Origin: Bacillota bacterium | GTDB lineage: Bacteria > Bacillota > Clostridia > Christensenellales > CAG-138 | Direction: 5' to 3' | DNA length: 9,840 bases | NCBI GenBank assembly: GCA_023435025.1 | Contig: JAEYSE010000053.1 | Coordinates: forward strand, 1 to 9,840 | Part shown: piece after piece, positions 1 through 6,697 of the stretch | Layout: every line of letters starts with the position of its first letter | Position numbering within the stretch: position 1 is the stretch's first letter | Program-made: the position numbers and the translations under genes | Notes under the pieces: model-generated | Told to the model about the DNA's origin: nothing | The model's database searches: none | Seen by the model: the letters and a program-made list of their open reading frames with translations, nothing else

Positions 1-48
1 ACATATAGATTTGCAGCCCCGGGTTACAAAAGTTTCACCCCGCCCGCA

Positions 49-77
49 TTGTCATGCGCGCGCGCGTATGGTACAAT
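49..77 (+). promoter_or_regulatory. Sigma-A promoter for rdgB
   Basis: A -35 box TTGTCA (49-54) and a -10 box TACAAT (72-77) are separated by exactly 17 bp. Transcription would begin near 84, which places the ATG at 54 upstream of the transcript and favours the rdgB start at 114. The spacer is almost entirely alternating C and G. The match is by eye only. Confidence 0.6.
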
Positions 78-113
78 TGCCCCAAAATGACGAAGAAAGG
101 CGATTACGCCCGC

Positions 114-710
114 ATGAAACTCATCATCGCATCAAACAACGCGCACAAAGTGCGCGAAATTAAAGAGATTATGGGAGAATACTTCCCCTCCATCTCCACA
201 TTAAAGGAAGCGAATATCACAATCGAAGTCGTGGAAGACGGCGACACTTTTCGCGCCAACGCCATCAAGAAAGCGGAGGAAACGCTTGCAGCCTCCCCCG
301 GCTTTGACGCGGCCCTGGCCGACGACAGCGGCCTTATGGTGGACGCACTAAACGGCGCGCCCGGCGTTTACAGCGCCCGCTACGCGGGCGAAGGGCACGA
401 CGATCTTGCCAATAATCAAAAGATATTAAGGGACATGTTTCATGTACCCGAAAAAGAACGCGCCTGCCGCTTCGTTTCCGCAGTGGCGCTTGCCCGCCAC
501 GGCCGCCCCACGCTCTGCGTGACCGGATCCTGCGAAGGCAGGCTGTTGTTTGCCCCCCAGGGCGAAAACGGTTTTGGTTACGACCCGCTCTTTTTCTATG
601 AGCCATTGGGGCGTTCCTTCGCACAGCTGACCGCCGAAGAAAAAAACAGCATCAGCCACCGGAAACGGGCATTGGAAGCGCTAAAGCAAGAACTGGCGAA
701 GAATGAATAA
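114..710 (+). CDS. rdgB: XTP/dITP diphosphatase (RdgB/HAM1 family)
   Basis: A 198-residue nucleoside triphosphate pyrophosphatase that hydrolyses deaminated purine nucleotides (XTP, dITP, ITP) to monophosphates, keeping them out of DNA and RNA. It acts in the cytosol, normally as a dimer. Family motifs are in order: SNN at residues 7-9 near the N-terminus, ADDSGL at 69-74 with the conserved acidic pair, the nucleotide-binding GFGYDP at 153-158 and SHRKRAL at 181-187. The length is normal for the family. The start at 114 is chosen because the conserved MKLIIASNN begins there, AGAAAGG lies 13 bp upstream, and the predicted transcript starts near 84. The frame stays open back to an ATG at 54, but that extension has no ribosome binding site. 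It is followed by its own terminator and appears monocistronic. Confidence 0.93.
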   Translation: MKLIIASNNAHKVREIKEIMGEYFPSISTLKEANITIEVVEDGDTFRANAIKKAEETLAASPGFDAALADDSGLMVDALNGAPGVYSARYAGEGHDDLANNQKILRDMFHVPEKERACRFVSAVALARHGRPTLCVTGSCEGRLLFAPQGENGFGYDPLFFYEPLGRSFAQLTAEEKNSISHRKRALEALKQELAKNE

Positions 711-757
711 TCAATAATGAATAACGGCAGATATTTCTGAGATATTTCTTCAAAAAA

Positions 758-787
758 AGCGGAGGCCGAAAGAGCTTCTGTTCTTTT
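758..787 (+). terminator. Rho-independent terminator after rdgB
   Basis: A 9-bp stem (758-766 with 774-782, three G-T pairs) encloses a 7-nt loop and is followed by CTTTT. It lies 48 bp after the rdgB stop and separates rdgB from the AT-rich gene downstream. A short tandem repeat of GATATTTCT lies just upstream. Confidence 0.6.
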
Positions 788-902
788 ATGCGCTCAAAAA
801 ACCCGTTTCGAACACCTCAAAGGGAAAATATCTATTGCTCAATTATCATATGGTTTTCTTAATTTTCATAATTTTTATAAAATAAATAATGGACTTATAA
901 TT

Positions 903-1637
903 ATGTTGAGCAAAAAAAATAGCGGGGAACTTTTAAATTTAATTACAATTTTATTGTGTTTGCTGACCATATATGTGCATCTCTCAGATAGCATTTTTAG
1001 TTATAATTTTATTCATTATTCAGAGAATTCAATCATCTCTTCTTTTGTCGAGGATGAGGACTACAGCCAGGCCGCCTGGCAGATTATCGTGGACCTTGAC
1101 CAGCTTTCTCTTTTTGTTTATAAGAATGGAATTCTCGTGAAAACATATCCCTGTTCAGGTGGAAAAAATGAGACCCCTTCGCCAACGGGCGAATTTAAAA
1201 TAATTAGCAAGGAATCATGGGGAGAAGGTTTTGGTGGGGTTTGGATGGGCCTGAATGTTCCTTGGGGAACTTTTGGAATACATGGAACAAAAAATCCCTC
1301 CGTTATAGGTAAAAAAAACGTCTCTAAAGGCTGCATTAGAATGTTTTCAGAAAATGCAAAAGAGCTTGCAGATATGGTTCCTTTGGAAACGTCGGTAAAA
1401 ATTGTACAAGAAAACAGGCCATTCTTCACACTTTATTTAGGGGATAGCGGATCAGAGATATGGAATTCGCAAATGATATTACACAATCTTGGATATTATA
1501 GAGGAGCTTTTGATGGAAAGTTCGGAAATCAACTGCGTGAATCAATCATGCAGTTTCAAAAGGATAACGGTTTAAAGGAGACCGGCTCTCTTAATAAAAA
1601 GACATATGATGAAATTTTAATGTATCAGGAGATATAA
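903..1637 (+). CDS. Membrane-anchored YkuD L,D-transpeptidase with C-terminal peptidoglycan-binding domain
   Basis: A 244-residue extracytoplasmic enzyme predicted to form 3-3 peptidoglycan cross-links or attach partners to the wall. A hydrophobic segment at about residues 10-27 looks like a signal anchor. The YkuD domain covers about 58-168 and contains the catalytic signature: GIHG with His127, then SKGCIRM at 141-147 with the nucleophile Cys144 and Arg146. Residues 177-240 look like a PG_binding_1 domain (LGDSGSEIWNSQMIL, then LGYYRGAFDGKFG). The region before the start codon is very AT-rich and has only a weak ribosome binding site (TGGAC), so translation may be poor or the start may differ. 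One sampled 60-base line has 22 G+C against 44 in rdgB, so the gene may be acquired. It ends convergently with argH. Confidence 0.88.
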   Translation: MLSKKNSGELLNLITILLCLLTIYVHLSDSIFSYNFIHYSENSIISSFVEDEDYSQAAWQIIVDLDQLSLFVYKNGILVKTYPCSGGKNETPSPTGEFKIISKESWGEGFGGVWMGLNVPWGTFGIHGTKNPSVIGKKNVSKGCIRMFSENAKELADMVPLETSVKIVQENRPFFTLYLGDSGSEIWNSQMILHNLGYYRGAFDGKFGNQLRESIMQFQKDNGLKETGSLNKKTYDEILMYQEI

Positions 1638-1685
1638 ATCAGGATGAATGAAACGAAGCCAACCCTAAATCCTGCAAATAAAGAA

Positions 1686-1714
1686 CGGAAGCCGAAAAGA
1701 AGCTTCCGCTTTTT
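1686..1714 (+). terminator. Terminator between convergent YkuD gene and argH
   Basis: The stem CGGAAGC (1686-1692) pairs with GCTTCCG (1702-1708) around a 9-nt loop and is followed by CTTTTTATTTT on the plus strand. The minus strand reads TTCTTTATTT after the same stem, so it may also stop transcripts from argH, whose stop codon lies about 55 bp away. Confidence 0.75.
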
Positions 1715-1767
1715 ATTTTGTTCAGAGAATGGAAGTTCCGAAGGATCTTTTCCGAGTTATTTGCTAT

Positions 1768-3171
1768 TCATGATACAGGATTCATGAAATCCAGCCATAC
1801 CTTGCTCGCTTCAATATGCGCCAGCACCGCTTCGGGGGCAGGCCCGCCGGGCAGGTTTCTGCCTTCCACGCAGGCGGAAAGCGAAATGGCGCCATAAACG
1901 TCAGCTTCAAACACAGGGGATACGTCCTGGAGTTCAGCCAACGACAAATCCGCAAGCGCCTTGCCTTCTTTCAAACAGGCGAATACCAACTTGCCTATTA
2001 CCTCATGCGCCGTGCGGAAGGGCACGCCCTTTTTCACCAGGTAGTCCGCCGCGTCCGTGGCATTTGTAAAGCCGCGCCCCGCGCCAGCATACATGTTTTC
2101 CGTTTTAAACTTCAGCGTTTCAAACATGCGGGTGAATATGGAGAGACAGCCGTTCACGGTGTCCAACGCGTCAAACACAGCCTCTTTATCCTCCTGCATG
2201 TCCTTGTTGTACGCAAGCGGCAGGCCCTTCATCATTGTCAGAAGCGTCGTCAGATCCCCGTACACGCGCCCGGTCTTGCCACGTATGAGTTCCGCGGCAT
2301 CCGGGTTCTTTTTTTGCGGCATGATGGAGGAACCCGTGGAGTACGCGTCATCCATTTCCACAAAGCGGAATTCATCCGTGCTCCACAATATCAGCTCTTC
2401 GCAGAAGCGGGACAGGTGCATCATGATGATCGACGCGCAAGCGGCATATTCGATGCAGAAATCCCGGTCACTCACCGAGTCGAGGCTGTTGCGCGTGATA
2501 TTTGAAAACCCAAGCTCGGTTTTGACCAATTCCCGGTCCAGCGGATATGTACTCCCCGCAAGTGCGCCCGCGCCTAACGGCATATAATCCATGCGCTTTT
2601 TGCAATCGCATAGCCGCTCCACATCCCGGCGGAACATTTCAAAGTATGCCATCAGGTGGTGGGCAAGCGTAATAGGCTGCGCCTTCTGCATATGCGTGTA
2701 GCCAGGCATCACCGTACCCGTATGCGAAGCGGCGGTATGGAGCAATGCCTTCTCCAGCACAAGCAGGTTACCTATCGTCACATCCGTCCCCTGCAGCATG
2801 TACATGCGGCAGTCGAGCGCCACCTGGTCGTTGCGGCTGCGGCCCGTATGCAGACGCTTTCCCGCATCCCCGATGCGCTCCGTTAAGAGCACCTCCATAT
2901 TCATGTGCACGTCCTCCGCGGACTTGGAGAATGTAAGTTTCCCCGCCTCATACTCCGCAAGCAGGGCGCCTAACCCTTCCACGATCTTATCCGCGTCCGC
3001 AGCCGGAATGATGCCCTGCGTCCTGAGCATTTTGGCGTGGGCAATGGAGCCTAAAATATCCTCCCGCGCCATGCGGCCATCCACCGATATGGAGGAATGA
3101 AAGTCTTCCATGGCGGCGTCCGCGGCCTTTTGAAATCTCCCGCCCCAGAGCTTGTCGTTGTGCTGTGACAT
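1768..3171 (-). CDS. argH: Argininosuccinate lyase
   Basis: Cytosolic enzyme of 467 residues that splits argininosuccinate into arginine and fumarate, the last step of arginine synthesis. It belongs to the fumarase/aspartase superfamily and normally acts as a tetramer. Visible motifs are KLWGGRF at 7-13, HTGRSRNDQ at 108-116, GYTHMQKAQP at 157-166 with catalytic His160, and the superfamily signature GSSIMPQKKNPD at 280-291 with the mobile-loop serines. The length is typical. The start at 3171 is preceded by AGGAGGT (3177-3183 on the opposite strand) at good spacing. An in-frame ATG 12 codons further upstream would bury that site and add a non-homologous tail, so it is rejected. It lies downstream of argG on the same strand, separated by a hairpin-rich gap with a terminator, so its transcription may be partly uncoupled from argG. 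Confidence 0.97.
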   Translation of the reverse strand: MSQHNDKLWGGRFQKAADAAMEDFHSSISVDGRMAREDILGSIAHAKMLRTQGIIPAADADKIVEGLGALLAEYEAGKLTFSKSAEDVHMNMEVLLTERIGDAGKRLHTGRSRNDQVALDCRMYMLQGTDVTIGNLLVLEKALLHTAASHTGTVMPGYTHMQKAQPITLAHHLMAYFEMFRRDVERLCDCKKRMDYMPLGAGALAGSTYPLDRELVKTELGFSNITRNSLDSVSDRDFCIEYAACASIIMMHLSRFCEELILWSTDEFRFVEMDDAYSTGSSIMPQKKNPDAAELIRGKTGRVYGDLTTLLTMMKGLPLAYNKDMQEDKEAVFDALDTVNGCLSIFTRMFETLKFKTENMYAGAGRGFTNATDAADYLVKKGVPFRTAHEVIGKLVFACLKEGKALADLSLAELQDVSPVFEADVYGAISLSACVEGRNLPGGPAPEAVLAHIEASKVWLDFMNPVS

Positions 3172-3187
3172 TGCGCACCTCCTGTAC

Positions 3188-3210
3188 AAAAAAGTGGCCG
3201 ACGCCACTTT
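3188..3210 (-). terminator. Terminator or attenuator immediately before argH
   Basis: Read on the minus strand, an 8-bp perfect stem (3203-3210 with 3191-3198, 4-nt loop) is followed by six T residues (3193-3188). The T-run ends only 4 nt before the argH AGGAGGT site. It could end argG readthrough or act as an attenuator for argH. No competing antiterminator helix was identified. Confidence 0.6.
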
Positions 3211-3220
3211 GCAAGTTATA

Positions 3221-3366
3221 ATGGGGGCTTTGCCCCCATGCCCCTACCAAAGGACCACCGGCCCTTGGGAAACCCATTTTGACAACGCCCTTCTAAAGGG
3301 CGTTGTCAAAGAAGGGATTCTCAAGGGATATATCCCTTGAGTGGGGGTGTTAGGGGGCAACGCCCC
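3221..3366. repeat. Cluster of perfect inverted repeats between argG and argH
   Basis: Four hairpins lie side by side. ATGGGGGC/GCCCCCAT with a TTT loop is at 3221-3239. A 15-bp perfect stem with a 3-nt loop is at 3278-3310. A 22-bp perfect palindrome is at 3320-3341. GGGGC/GCCCC with an AAC loop is at 3354-3366. A weaker imperfect inverted repeat (CCAAAGG...CCCTTGG) lies at about 3247-3268. There is no convincing ORF here. The density of strong palindromes suggests a REP- or MITE-like intergenic element, possibly two, rather than an ordinary spacer. Confidence 0.7.
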
Positions 3367-3373
3367 GTAAACG

Positions 3374-4582
3374 TCACTTCCCGTTCGCCCGTTCCATCAG
3401 CGCACGCACCTTGAGCGGCAGGCCGAACAGGTTGATGAAGCCTTCAGCGTCCTTCTGGTTATAGATCTCTTCCTTCTCGAACGTCGCAAGCTCGGGGTTG
3501 TAAAGGCTATACGGGCTTTTGACGCCGGCGTGGTAGGTCTTGCCCTTGTAGAGCTTGAGCCTGGAAACGCCGGTGGTGTTCTGTTGCATGACGTCCACCA
3601 TGGCGTCCATGGCCTGCCGAAGCGGCGTGTACCATTTGCCGTCATATACGAGTTCGGAATACTTGGTGCCCATCTGTTGCTTATAGTGCATGGTATCACG
3701 GTCCAGCGTGAGGTATTCAAGCTGCTGCAGCGCGTCATAAAGTATGGTGCCGCCGGGGTTCTCATATACGCCGCGGCACTTGATGCCGACAAGGCGGTTT
3801 TCTACCATATCGTCTATGCCGATGCCGTGCTTTGCGCCAAGTTCGTTGCACTTAGTAACCAAAGCGACGGGATCGAGCTTTTCGTCGTTGACGGATACGG
3901 GGATGCCTTGAAGAAAGCCAATCTCAATGTAATCCGGCACGTCGGGCGCAAGCTCAGGAGCGGTGTTGATGAGGTACAGGCTGTTCTTGGGCTCATTCCA
4001 GGGATCCTCAAGGTCCAGCCCCTCGTGAGAAAGGTGCCAGATGTTGCGGTCCATGCTGTAGGATTCTTCTGCCCTGAATTGCAGCGGGATATTCTTTTCC
4101 TTGGCATAAGCGATTTCCTCGCTGCGGCCCTTTAAATCCCAGATGCGCCAAGGGGCGATGATTTTTAATTCCGGAGCAAGCGCCTTGATGGTCAGCTCAA
4201 AACGCACCTGGTCGTTGCCTTTGCCGGTGGCGCCATGGGCGGCCGCCGTGCAGCCTTCTTTCCTTGCGATCTCCACGAGTTTCTTCGCAATCACAGGGCG
4301 AGCGGTGGAGGTACCCAAAAGATATTTGTTTTCATATTTGGCACCGGCTTTGAGGGTAGGAAATACGAAATCACGTACATACTCTTCCGTAACATCCTCA
4401 ATGTAAATTTTGCTTGCGCCGGTCTTGATCGCCTTTTCATAGAGCGGGGAAAGCTCCTCACCCTGGCCGACGTCAACGGCTACAGCGATGACCTCGCAAT
4501 CGTAATGCTCTTTGAGCCATGGGATGATGACGGAAGTATCCAATCCGCCCGAATATGCAAGGGCAATCTTCTCCTTTGCCAT
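3374..4582 (-). CDS. argG: Argininosuccinate synthase
   Basis: Cytosolic ATP-dependent ligase of 402 residues that joins citrulline and aspartate into argininosuccinate, the penultimate step of arginine synthesis. The N-terminal PP-loop ATP site is AYSGGLDTSVI at residues 9-19. Further family motifs are STARPVIAK at 92-100 and AHGATGKGNDQVRFE at 115-129, which contribute to ATP, citrulline and aspartate binding. The length is normal. The start is preceded by AGGAGGCG (opposite strand about 4589-4595). Its product is the substrate of ArgH, encoded next on the same strand. Two ARG boxes over its promoter indicate repression by an ArgR/AhrC-type regulator when arginine is plentiful. The regulator and the rest of the pathway are not in this window. 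Confidence 0.97.
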   Translation of the reverse strand: MAKEKIALAYSGGLDTSVIIPWLKEHYDCEVIAVAVDVGQGEELSPLYEKAIKTGASKIYIEDVTEEYVRDFVFPTLKAGAKYENKYLLGTSTARPVIAKKLVEIARKEGCTAAAHGATGKGNDQVRFELTIKALAPELKIIAPWRIWDLKGRSEEIAYAKEKNIPLQFRAEESYSMDRNIWHLSHEGLDLEDPWNEPKNSLYLINTAPELAPDVPDYIEIGFLQGIPVSVNDEKLDPVALVTKCNELGAKHGIGIDDMVENRLVGIKCRGVYENPGGTILYDALQQLEYLTLDRDTMHYKQQMGTKYSELVYDGKWYTPLRQAMDAMVDVMQQNTTGVSRLKLYKGKTYHAGVKSPYSLYNPELATFEKEEIYNQKDAEGFINLFGLPLKVRALMERANGK

Positions 4583-4607
4583 GTTTACGCCTCCTGTTTC
4601 TGATAGA

Positions 4608-4642
4608 TGCGATAATTATACATCTGAGTGTATAATTATGCA
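4608..4642 (-). promoter_or_regulatory. Tandem ARG boxes (ArgR/AhrC operator)
   Basis: TGTATAATTATGCA at 4629-4642 fits the TGNATWWWWATNCA ARG-box pattern on both strands. A second site, TGCGATAATTATACA at 4608-4622, fits with one extra base. The two centres are about 20-21 bp apart, two helical turns, as in paired ARG boxes bound by an ArgR hexamer. Together they cover the -35 and -10 boxes of the argG promoter, as expected for repression by occlusion. Confidence 0.75.
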
Positions 4643-4643
4643 A
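4615..4643 (-). promoter_or_regulatory. Sigma-A promoter for argG
   Basis: On the minus strand a -35 box TTGCAT (4643-4638) and a perfect -10 box TATAAT (4620-4615) are separated by 17 bp. This gives a short leader of about 25 nt before the argG start at 4582. Confidence 0.8.
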
Positions 4644-4819
4644 CATATATTTTTGTGACTGCGTGTGTTTTTCTACTTTCACGTTCGCTTCTTTCCCCTT
4701 CCATCTCGGCAAGCCCGCCTGTCCCCGCGGACGTCTGAAACGGACCTCCTCAGGCATAACATAAGCGCAGAAAGGCGTATCATTCGTAAACACTTTGCAT
4801 TTTCAATAGCATAAGCGAT

Positions 4820-4848
4820 TTGATTTCCAGTCTCTTTCCTTATATAAT
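4820..4848 (+). promoter_or_regulatory. Sigma-A promoter for the pspA operon
   Basis: A -35 box TTGATT (4820-4825), 17-bp spacer and perfect -10 box TATAAT (4843-4848) precede the pspA AGGAGGT site and ATG. In Bacillus subtilis the equivalent operon depends on the ECF factor SigW. Here the visible promoter is of the housekeeping type. About 170 bp between this promoter and the argG promoter hold no gene or motif I could identify. Confidence 0.7.
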
Positions 4849-4874
4849 GATAGAAAAAACAGGAGGTCTGATTT

Positions 4875-5552
4875 ATGTCAATCTTAAAGCGCTTCCGTGA
4901 TATCATGGCTTCAAATATCAACGCAGCTCTGGATAAGTTGGAAGACCCCGCAAAAATGATCGATCAAATGCTGCGCGATCTTAACGACGACCTTGGCCAG
5001 GTCAAAGCGGAAACCGCAGGTATCATGGCAGAGGAAGCACGCGCCAAACGCGCGTATGACGAGGCCGCGTCTGAAGTCAACAAGCTACAGGCGTATGCGG
5101 AAAAGGCAGTGCTTGCAGGAAACGATACGGACGCAAAACTGTTCTTGAGCAAAAAAGCACAGATGGCAGAAAACGCCGCGTCGCTGCAGAAGGTATACGA
5201 AAGCGCCTCCGCAAACGCGCTTAAAATGCGTCAGATGCACGACAAGCTTGTGGACCAGATTGGAGATCTCAACGCCCGCCGCGACGCCGTGAAGGCCAAG
5301 GTAGCGGTTGCACAGGCGCAGAGCAAAATCAACAAAATGGCCGAAAGCGTCACCGATAGTGCGGCTTCCATTTCTGCATTCGAGCGCATGGAGGAAAAAG
5401 CGGACCGCATGCTTGACGAAGCGAACGCCATGGCGGAGTTGAACGCAAATTCTGCCGCGGATACCTTGGCGGATGCCATGGGGCGCTATGACGAGGCTGC
5501 ACCCGCTGTGGAAGATGAGCTTGCGGCGCTCAAAGCAAAGCTCGGTAAATAG
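4875..5552 (+). CDS. pspA: PspA/IM30 family membrane-stress protein
   Basis: A 225-residue peripheral membrane protein of the PspA/Vipp1/IM30 family. Such proteins assemble on the inner face of the cytoplasmic membrane in ESCRT-III-like polymers and help maintain it under stress. The N-terminus carries the amphipathic helix and the family hallmark LEDPAKMIDQML at about residues 22-33. The rest is Ala-, Lys- and Glu-rich, almost free of proline and predicted to be nearly all coiled-coil helix, as expected. AGGAGGT lies 9 bp before the ATG. It is first in an apparent operon with the two following genes, which matches the B. subtilis order pspA-ydjG-ydjH-ydjI except that no ydjH-like gene lies between them. 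Confidence 0.92.
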   Translation: MSILKRFRDIMASNINAALDKLEDPAKMIDQMLRDLNDDLGQVKAETAGIMAEEARAKRAYDEAASEVNKLQAYAEKAVLAGNDTDAKLFLSKKAQMAENAASLQKVYESASANALKMRQMHDKLVDQIGDLNARRDAVKAKVAVAQAQSKINKMAESVTDSAASISAFERMEEKADRMLDEANAMAELNANSAADTLADAMGRYDEAAPAVEDELAALKAKLGK

Positions 5553-5590
5553 TTAGCTTCAAACAAAATCAGCATGCGGGGGGGAGTAGC

Positions 5591-6664
5591 ATGGAGCAGC
5601 ACCAGGAGACCCATATATTTTACTGCGAGGGCTGCGGCGGTATCATGGAGTTCGATATCCCGCGGCAGACATTCTCGTGCCCCAATTGTGGGCGGGAAGA
5701 AGCGGTAACGCCGGAAGATAATCTGGTGGAAGAACACGATTATCAGGAATTTCTAAGCCGCAAAAGCGACGAGGAATGGGAATCCGTCACGCAAGTCATG
5801 CGCTGTGAAAGCTGCGGCGCGGAGATCGTGGTGCAGAAGGCCGCCACCACCGCGTCCTGCGGTTTTTGCGGCAGCTCGCACGTGCTGCCCGTACTGCAGG
5901 AGGCAGGCATCCGCCCGGAGGGCATCGTTCCTTTCCAGGTGGACCGCCACAAGGCGGGGGAACTGTTCCGCAAATGGATCAAGGGCAAATGGTTCGCTCC
6001 CGGCTCCCTCAAAAACCTGTATCAGCAGGATAAGCTGCAGGCTGTGTATCTGCCGTACTGGACATACGACGCGGACGCCACCGCGCACTATACCGGCCAG
6101 GGCGGCAAGGTGTATTATGTAACGGTGGGCACGGGCGAGAACAGGCGGCAGGAGCGGCGCGTGCGTTGGTACCCTGTAAGCGGCACCGTCTCGCACTTCT
6201 TTGACGATGTACTCATATGTGCCCGTGCACAGCAGGACCCGCTTTTAAACCGCAACAGCGCATATGCTACATCCGGCAATTGCCTGCCGTTTGACCTTGC
6301 CTACCTTTCCGGTTATCAGGCGGAAAAGTATACGCTGGGCGTTGAAGAGGGTTTTGCCCAGGCCCAGGAGAACATGCGGGATTCGCTGCGCGATATGGCG
6401 CGCAGGCAGATCCTACAGCGCTTTGACGAGGCGCAGGTCCATACGCTTAACGACCAGTACTTCAACGTCAAGTTCAAGCATGTGTTGCTGCCCATGTGGA
6501 TGAGCGGGTATCAATATCAGGGGAAGCAGTTCCGGTTCCTGATTAACGGGCAAACGGGGCGCGTATTTGGACAGTATCCCAAGAGCGGATGGAAGATCTC
6601 CCTTGCGGTGATACTCGGCCTCATCATAGTGGGGCTGCTCATCTATTGGTTCTCCCTGAGCTAA
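5591..6664 (+). CDS. ydjG: YdjG-like protein: two zinc ribbons and a C-terminal membrane anchor
   Basis: A 357-residue protein with two CxxC...CxxC zinc ribbons near the N-terminus: Cys12/Cys15 with Cys30/Cys33, and Cys72/Cys75 with Cys90/Cys93. A long soluble middle region of unknown fold follows (Trp- and Tyr-rich, for example YLPYWTYDADATAHYTGQGG at about 153-172). A single hydrophobic segment lies at about 336-355, followed by only one or two residues, so the protein is probably tail-anchored with its ribbons in the cytosol. The start is preceded by GGGGGGAG. It lies 38 bp after pspA and 33 bp before the SPFH gene. By position and architecture it is the counterpart of B. subtilis YdjG, which works with PspA and YdjI at the membrane. 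The biochemical role is not known. Confidence 0.85.
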   Translation: MEQHQETHIFYCEGCGGIMEFDIPRQTFSCPNCGREEAVTPEDNLVEEHDYQEFLSRKSDEEWESVTQVMRCESCGAEIVVQKAATTASCGFCGSSHVLPVLQEAGIRPEGIVPFQVDRHKAGELFRKWIKGKWFAPGSLKNLYQQDKLQAVYLPYWTYDADATAHYTGQGGKVYYVTVGTGENRRQERRVRWYPVSGTVSHFFDDVLICARAQQDPLLNRNSAYATSGNCLPFDLAYLSGYQAEKYTLGVEEGFAQAQENMRDSLRDMARRQILQRFDEAQVHTLNDQYFNVKFKHVLLPMWMSGYQYQGKQFRFLINGQTGRVFGQYPKSGWKISLAVILGLIIVGLLIYWFSLS

Positions 6665-6697
6665 GCGCAGGATAACAAAAAAGGCGAGGTAATTAAA

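Noticed and set aside
54..113. N-terminal extension of rdgB
   Set aside because: The family N-terminus begins at 114, and the predicted transcription start near 84 lies downstream of the ATG at 54.
1816..2505. Long plus-strand open frame inside argH
   Set aside because: It lies fully opposite argH, is Arg/His-rich as expected for an antisense shadow of a GC-rich gene, and shows no recognisable domain or ribosome binding site.
3171..3207. N-terminal extension of argH from the ATG at 3207
   Set aside because: The 12 extra residues do not look like ArgH, and they would be encoded across the strong ribosome binding site and the terminator T-run.
3530..4135. Plus-strand open frame of 201 codons inside argG
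   Set aside because: Antisense shadow of a highly conserved gene; no domain or ribosome binding site.
4736..4741. TGAAAC as the -35 of a SigW-type ECF promoter for pspA
   Set aside because: No CGTA- or CGTC-like -10 lies 16-17 bp downstream; the nearest CGTA is about 32 bp away. The sigma-A boxes at 4820-4848 are better placed.
4473..4921. Minus-strand open frames in the argG-pspA intergenic region
   Set aside because: They overlap the argG promoter and operator or the pspA start, are Arg-rich and resemble no known protein.
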